From Arthrobacter sp. Y-9 (GTDB lineage: Bacteria > Actinomycetota > Actinomycetes > Actinomycetales > Micrococcaceae), in NCBI RefSeq assembly GCF_029690065.1, contig NZ_CP121463.1, forward strand, positions 2,604,001-2,668,000: a DNA stretch of 64,000 bases, read 5' to 3'. A program made the translations under genes and the position numbers. The notes below the pieces were generated by a model that did no database searches, was not told where the DNA came from, and saw only the letters and a program-made list of their open reading frames with translations. Below, in pieces: positions 59,980-64,000 of this stretch. Positions within the stretch are counted from its first letter, which is position 1. The number at the start of each line of letters is the position of its first letter.

Positions 59980-60110
59980 GCGCCGGGCGGACTGCTGGGA
60001 TCACATCCTCGCGTGGGGTGCTGGAGGCACGGCCCGGTCTGCCTGCGGCACGCGCACGGTCGGTCCTCGCCGAGCACTGGCGCCGGGCGGACCGTTCGGT
60101 CACATCGTTC
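59980..60110. repeat. imperfect direct repeats exactly 100 bp apart
   Basis: GCGCCGGGCGGAC occurs at 59980-59992 and 60080-60092, followed in both copies by a similar stretch ending TCACATC. The copies lie in the 182-bp gap after the SAF gene, which otherwise shows no recognisable gene. The repeat may mark a decayed duplication. Confidence 0.5.
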
Positions 60111-60142
60111 CGGACGACGACGGCGCCGGCGCGCTGCGACCG

Positions 60143-60757
60143 TCAGTCCCAGTGGGGAGGCCGCTGTTCCTTCAGCCAGTCGTCCCGTTCGGGATTGCCC
60201 GTCGACCCGCCCCAGGCGGCGTCCAGGTCTTCGGCGGCCTTGTCGGGCAGGATCCCTTCCGGGATGCCCTTCCGCCGAGAGGCGCTCGGAGTGGAGGTGC
60301 GCGGAGTGGAGGCCCCCGGAACGGAGGTGCCCGGTGACGCCGCGGCAGTCCGCCGAGCGGCTCCCTCGGAACCCGGCGTCGTGTCTTCGGCGGCCGCGCT
60401 TCCGGTGGCGGGGCCTTCGGAGGCCGGACGTCCGGGGGCCGGCGACGAAGGCTGCGCACGCGGCGCCTTCGCCGACGGCATCACGATCGACTGGCCGACG
60501 GCCACGTCCAGTCGGGTCACCTGCACCGTGGCGCGGCGGGATCCTCGCCGTTTCCGCCCCGTGCCTGACTCACCGGCCGGAGCGGACAGGGCGGACGTGG
60601 AACCACTCGCGGCAACACCGGCGTCCACGCTATTCCTTCCTGCGCCTTCGCTTCCTGCGGTCCCTGATGATGACGTGGAGTTCGACGTGGACTCTGCCGA
60701 GGTGGCATCCGGAGAGCCGTCCTGAGCTCCCCCGGGATCACCGGGAGCACCGCTCAC
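60143..60757 (-). CDS. low-complexity hypothetical protein downstream of the helicase
   Basis: The 204-residue protein is mostly Ser/Ala/Gly/Thr/Pro-rich and probably disordered. It has a short conserved-looking central stretch (ATVQVTRLDVAVGQSIVMPSAK) and an acidic-aromatic C-terminus (KAAEDLDAAWGGSTG, DWLKEQRPPHWD). Three 15-bp tandem repeats at 60288-60332 encode the repeated Thr-Pro-rich segment. The GTG start at 60757 overlaps the helicase stop by 4 bp (GTGA), so it is translationally coupled to that gene. It may be a partner or tail protein of the helicase. Confidence 0.65.
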   Translation of the reverse strand: MSGAPGDPGGAQDGSPDATSAESTSNSTSSSGTAGSEGAGRNSVDAGVAASGSTSALSAPAGESGTGRKRRGSRRATVQVTRLDVAVGQSIVMPSAKAPRAQPSSPAPGRPASEGPATGSAAAEDTTPGSEGAARRTAAASPGTSVPGASTPRTSTPSASRRKGIPEGILPDKAAEDLDAAWGGSTGNPERDDWLKEQRPPHWD

Positions 60758-63700
60758 AGCACTCCGTCGTCGCCCAGGGGCACCTGCGTCATGAAGCCGG
60801 TGGCGGTGTTCTCAGTCCCTGCCGGTTCCTCGCCTTCCAGGTGGAGATAGGAGGCGATGCGGTCGGCGCAGAACGAAGGATCCGTGAAGACCTCGATCGT
60901 CCAGAGGGAGACATGACGCCAGCCCATCCGTTCGAGCAGCTCGGGACGCAGCCGGCTCCGTTCACGGATGGACCGCTTCTGGTAGGCGGCGGTGCCGTCG
61001 GACTCGATCGCCACCGGCGTGGGGATCTCGGAGTCGTCCTTGCCCATGGTGTGCAGGGGGTCGGCCGCGGCCACCACATCGATGGCGCCGTCGTACTGGT
61101 GCCACACCCGGGCGCCACGCACCCGGAGGCGCTCGGCGAGATCGACCACCAGGGCGTCCTCCCCCAGGCTCGGATCGCTCGATGCGGCGCGGGAAGCGTG
61201 ACTGCCCAGGGAGTAGTTGCCCCCGAGTTCACGGTCCAGCAGATCGTAGAAGTCCGCGGCGCCGTGGCTCAGGCGGCTGCGGTCCAGGTCCTCCGGCTTG
61301 AAGCAGGTGAGGACATGAAGATGCTGACGCGCCCGGGACATGGCAAGAGCGAACTTGGCACGGCCACCGCGGGCCGAAAGAGGCCCGAAGCTGTGCAGCG
61401 CCCGGCCATGGGGCGTCCGTCCGAAACCGAGCGAGAAGATGATGTGATCCCGCACCAGGCCACGGGAGCGTTCCAGGTCCACCACACGGAAGGATTCCGG
61501 CCCGGTCCCATGGAAGAAGTCCGCCAGCAACGGGTGGTTCGGCAGCTGAAGCCTGATGGCCTCGCCGATCCGCGCGGCATGGTTCAGGGTGCTCGTCACG
61601 ACCGCGAGAGAGCGCCGCGGACGGGTCCTCGCGTGTTCGAAGACGAGCTCCACCACACGGTTGACCTCGGCCATGACCGACTCCACGGCTTCCTTGCCCT
61701 GCACCGGCAGGCCCGTGCCGTCCGGCAGGTATTCGACCACGATCGACCGGTCGAGACCGGTGACCGCGTTCCCGTCGGGCAGACGGTTCAGGCGTTCACC
61801 GTAGAACGAACGGCTCAGCTGGAGGCTCAGATCCTCATCCACCGAGCGGTAGGCATTGCGCAGTTCCACACTGGGCAGCACCTCGCTCAGGGCGTCGAGA
61901 GTGCTCGTGACGGTCTGAGTGACATCGGCCCGGTCATCCGGTCGCTCGACGGCCACCGAGAAAGCCCGGGGCGATCCGATGCTCGCATCGCCGAAGGCCA
62001 CCACCTGGGTGCCTCGGGCCACGGCGGGCAGAGCGCTGCGCAGCGAGGTGGATTCGGCGTCGATGACCACGACTGCGTCGAAGTGGACCCCGGCCGGCAG
62101 CGCGCGGGACAGCGAATGCGGGCTGACCGTCCAGATCGGGACGAGGCTGGACAGCAGCTGGGGAGCCTGTGCCCAGAGGGCTGCCATGCTGACCCGGCCG
62201 TCCTTGAGCAGACTCCGCAGCAGCTCGGCCTGGCGGGTCTCCCGCTGCACGAGGTCCCGCCAGCGCTCCGCCAGAGACCACCGGAGGCGTCCGGCGCCAC
62301 TCGCGATGTGCGCGCTGTCGGCGAGGCGGAACTCCCCTTCGATGGTGCGGAGGCTGTCGCCGTCGGACATCGCGAGATAGTCGTCGCCACTGATCATCGC
62401 TTCGAGCACGGACTGCCACCACGCGAGGTCCAGTTCGGCGCTGACCGCCTCGGCCGGGACTTCGCGGGCCGCCAGGTCATCCAGCAGCTCGTCCAGTCCC
62501 TGGCCCCGCAGGCTGTCCAGGATGAGAGTGCGCTCGGGAAGGGTTTCCAGCGCTTCGGTGTCACCGCTCAACGAGGCCAGGCGGGTCTCCAGAGCCGCCA
62601 GCGGCATCTCCTGAAGATCGGTCCCGCCACGGGTTCCCTTGAGCGCCTGGCTCAGGGTCAGCAGGTCCTTCTTGACCTCCGTGTAGCGGGTGTCAAGATC
62701 GGCGAGGCCGGACGGCACCACGGGGTGCCGCTGGGACGCCGCGTACTTGGACCACTGCTCGCGCTGCACCTGCACCTCTTTGAGGCTTTCGTGCAGGTCC
62801 AGGATGTGCACGCCCGGGCGGACGAACTCCTTGGCGTACTTGCGCAGCTTGGCGCGGCCCAGGCTCGTCATCTCGATGCCCCGCTCGCGGCGCCAGGCGC
62901 TGGGGGCCGTGGCCGCGATGAAGTCATGGACGTCGCGGTCGAAGATCTCCACGGAGAAGCGGCTGAGGCTGTCACGCATGCCGAGGAACAGCCCGAGCTG
63001 CTCGCCCCACTCGTGGAAGTTCGCGCCGAGGTGGAGCTGCGCCTGCTCGGCGAACTCCTCCATGCGGCGGCGCAGCTCCGGCACCGAGGTGCTCAGGCGG
63101 GCCGCCGTCTCGTGGGCCTCCTGGGCTTCTTTGCGGGTCAGGAGGCGTGCGCCATGCCATTCACTCGTCACGGTGGAACGGGTGAAACTGCCCAGCTCGG
63201 CAGCACGGATCAGCTGCGTCGCGGTGACTTCACGGTCCTTGATGCTGTCCAGGACGCTGCGCTTAAGGCGCACGGTCGTGCCCGGCGTCGTGTCGGTGGC
63301 CACGGCGCGAGCCAGCGCCTGCATCGCCTGATAGGGCGAGCAGCCCCACCTGGACCGCACGTTGTGCAGCGAGGCGACGTGCTCGGCCAAGGAGTGCCGG
63401 CGGCTCCGCAGGGTGTTGTGCAGCTGATCGAGCTGCGGTTCCTCGGCCTTCTCATTGCGCACGATCGCCTGGATCAGCTGTGCCTTGAGCTGCGCCGGAT
63501 TGGCGCTCGTGCTCAGCGGCAGCACCAGGCTTTCCAGACCGAGGGCTGCAAGGCGCTGATTGAGCTCGGCCAGCGAGGTGCGGCGTTCGCCCACCACCAG
63601 GACGGACTTGCCGGCCATCACGAGCTCACCGAGGGCGTTCACCACCGTCTGCGTCTGACCGGTGCCGGGAGGCGCGGAGATCACCACGGAGTCGCCGGCG

Positions 63701-64000
63701 CGGACGACGTCGAGAGCGAGCTGCTGGGACGCGTCGGCGTCGAGCAGCAGGAATTCGTCCGCGGGATCTCGCTCATCCAGCGGCACGAACTCGTCGGCCG
63801 TGATCGGCACCCGCGGTTCCACCGTGCTCGGGTCCGCCAGCGCGCTGATCAGCTCATGACGGTCGCTGATCCACGGATCGTCCAGATCCTGCGGGAGGTC
63901 CGCGAACGTGGAGACCAGCAGTTCAGGCAGGATCTCGGCTCCATGGATCGGCGCGATGACCGTCTCCATCCGCTCCAGCACGGGCTGCGGATCGAAGCGG
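60754..64000 (-). CDS. SF1-type helicase-like ATPase fused to a C-terminal nuclease-like domain (partial)
   Basis: The frame is open to the window edge, so the N-terminus is missing; 1,081 residues remain. A Walker A-like APPGTGQTQT (63647-63676) has Gln in place of the catalytic Lys, and the Walker B-like FDAVVVIDAEST (62051-62090) lacks the DE pair. A motif VI-like MSRARQHLHVL remains intact. The C-terminus carries a PD-(D/E)xK-like Vsr/DUF559 region: IESDGTAAY, then RERSRLRPELLERMGWRH and VSLWTIEVF. The layout recalls Upf1-like helicase plus Vsr-type nuclease proteins, some tied to phage defence. The ATPase may be degenerate. Confidence 0.75.
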   Translation of the reverse strand, partial: RFDPQPVLERMETVIAPIHGAEILPELLVSTFADLPQDLDDPWISDRHELISALADPSTVEPRVPITADEFVPLDERDPADEFLLLDADASQQLALDVVRAGDSVVISAPPGTGQTQTVVNALGELVMAGKSVLVVGERRTSLAELNQRLAALGLESLVLPLSTSANPAQLKAQLIQAIVRNEKAEEPQLDQLHNTLRSRRHSLAEHVASLHNVRSRWGCSPYQAMQALARAVATDTTPGTTVRLKRSVLDSIKDREVTATQLIRAAELGSFTRSTVTSEWHGARLLTRKEAQEAHETAARLSTSVPELRRRMEEFAEQAQLHLGANFHEWGEQLGLFLGMRDSLSRFSVEIFDRDVHDFIAATAPSAWRRERGIEMTSLGRAKLRKYAKEFVRPGVHILDLHESLKEVQVQREQWSKYAASQRHPVVPSGLADLDTRYTEVKKDLLTLSQALKGTRGGTDLQEMPLAALETRLASLSGDTEALETLPERTLILDSLRGQGLDELLDDLAAREVPAEAVSAELDLAWWQSVLEAMISGDDYLAMSDGDSLRTIEGEFRLADSAHIASGAGRLRWSLAERWRDLVQRETRQAELLRSLLKDGRVSMAALWAQAPQLLSSLVPIWTVSPHSLSRALPAGVHFDAVVVIDAESTSLRSALPAVARGTQVVAFGDASIGSPRAFSVAVERPDDRADVTQTVTSTLDALSEVLPSVELRNAYRSVDEDLSLQLSRSFYGERLNRLPDGNAVTGLDRSIVVEYLPDGTGLPVQGKEAVESVMAEVNRVVELVFEHARTRPRRSLAVVTSTLNHAARIGEAIRLQLPNHPLLADFFHGTGPESFRVVDLERSRGLVRDHIIFSLGFGRTPHGRALHSFGPLSARGGRAKFALAMSRARQHLHVLTCFKPEDLDRSRLSHGAADFYDLLDRELGGNYSLGSHASRAASSDPSLGEDALVVDLAERLRVRGARVWHQYDGAIDVVAAADPLHTMGKDDSEIPTPVAIESDGTAAYQKRSIRERSRLRPELLERMGWRHVSLWTIEVFTDPSFCADRIASYLHLEGEEPAGTENTATGFMTQVPLGDDGVL

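Overview
The window is GC-rich DNA with actinobacterial features: many GTG starts, very frequent -10-like hexamers (TAnnnT) placed six to eight bases before the start codon (leaderless mRNAs), RmuC, PPK2, LGFP-repeat and FmdB-type proteins, and a tRNA without an encoded CCA. The closest fit is the Arthrobacter lineage of the Micrococcaceae. The homoprotocatechuate dioxygenase matches the type described in Arthrobacter globiformis (MndD) and Brevibacterium fuscum (HPCD). No rRNA or other taxonomic marker is present, so the genus is inferred.

Region 1 (0-13.7 kb) is a catabolic island for a hydroxyphenylacetate-type aromatic. A six-gene operon (7069-13631) encodes an FAH-RraA fusion (HpaG-like), a GntR/FCD regulator, the semialdehyde dehydrogenase HpaE, the ring-cleaving dioxygenase HpaD, the hydratase HpaH and the aldolase HpaI. 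Together they would take homoprotocatechuate to pyruvate and succinic semialdehyde. An aromatic-acid-type MHS transporter diverges from the operon. Upstream lie a divergent MobA-like flavin hydroxylase and a ThDP-dependent enzyme, plus an IclR regulator. Two distinct operator families can be read: GTTC-N7-GAAC at the IclR promoter and the hydroxylase/ThDP promoter, and TATACGAT sites at both divergent promoters.

Region 2 (13.7-26.8 kb) is accessory: a GNAT-alpha/beta-hydrolase fusion, a DMT exporter with LysR, an SDR, two toxin-antitoxin loci (HigBA and an HTH-MNT/HepT pair) with palindromic operators, an AraC/GyrI regulator, Nudix and prolyl aminopeptidase genes, and an EmrB-type efflux pump with a divergent TetR and twin operators. 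Several small genes are unrecognised.

Region 3 (27-45 kb) is mostly core: an LGFP-repeat secreted protein, ychF, rmuC, phzF, ispH, MMPL exporter/MarR, xseA-xseB, ppk2, alaA, an orphan betaine-binding lipoprotein, a GH35 beta-galactosidase and a pirin.

Region 4 (45-64 kb) holds a Fic protein with a degenerate catalytic motif and its VbhA-like antitoxin, a phosphoribosyltransferase, a GlcNAc-kinase-like protein, nitronate monooxygenase, two AsnC/Lrp regulators with an MFS exporter, corA with a large repeat protein, tRNA-Ala(CGC), a galU neighbourhood, fthC, an fmdB-like gene behind a CIRCE-like element, a SAF-domain protein, and a helicase/nuclease fusion cut by the window edge.
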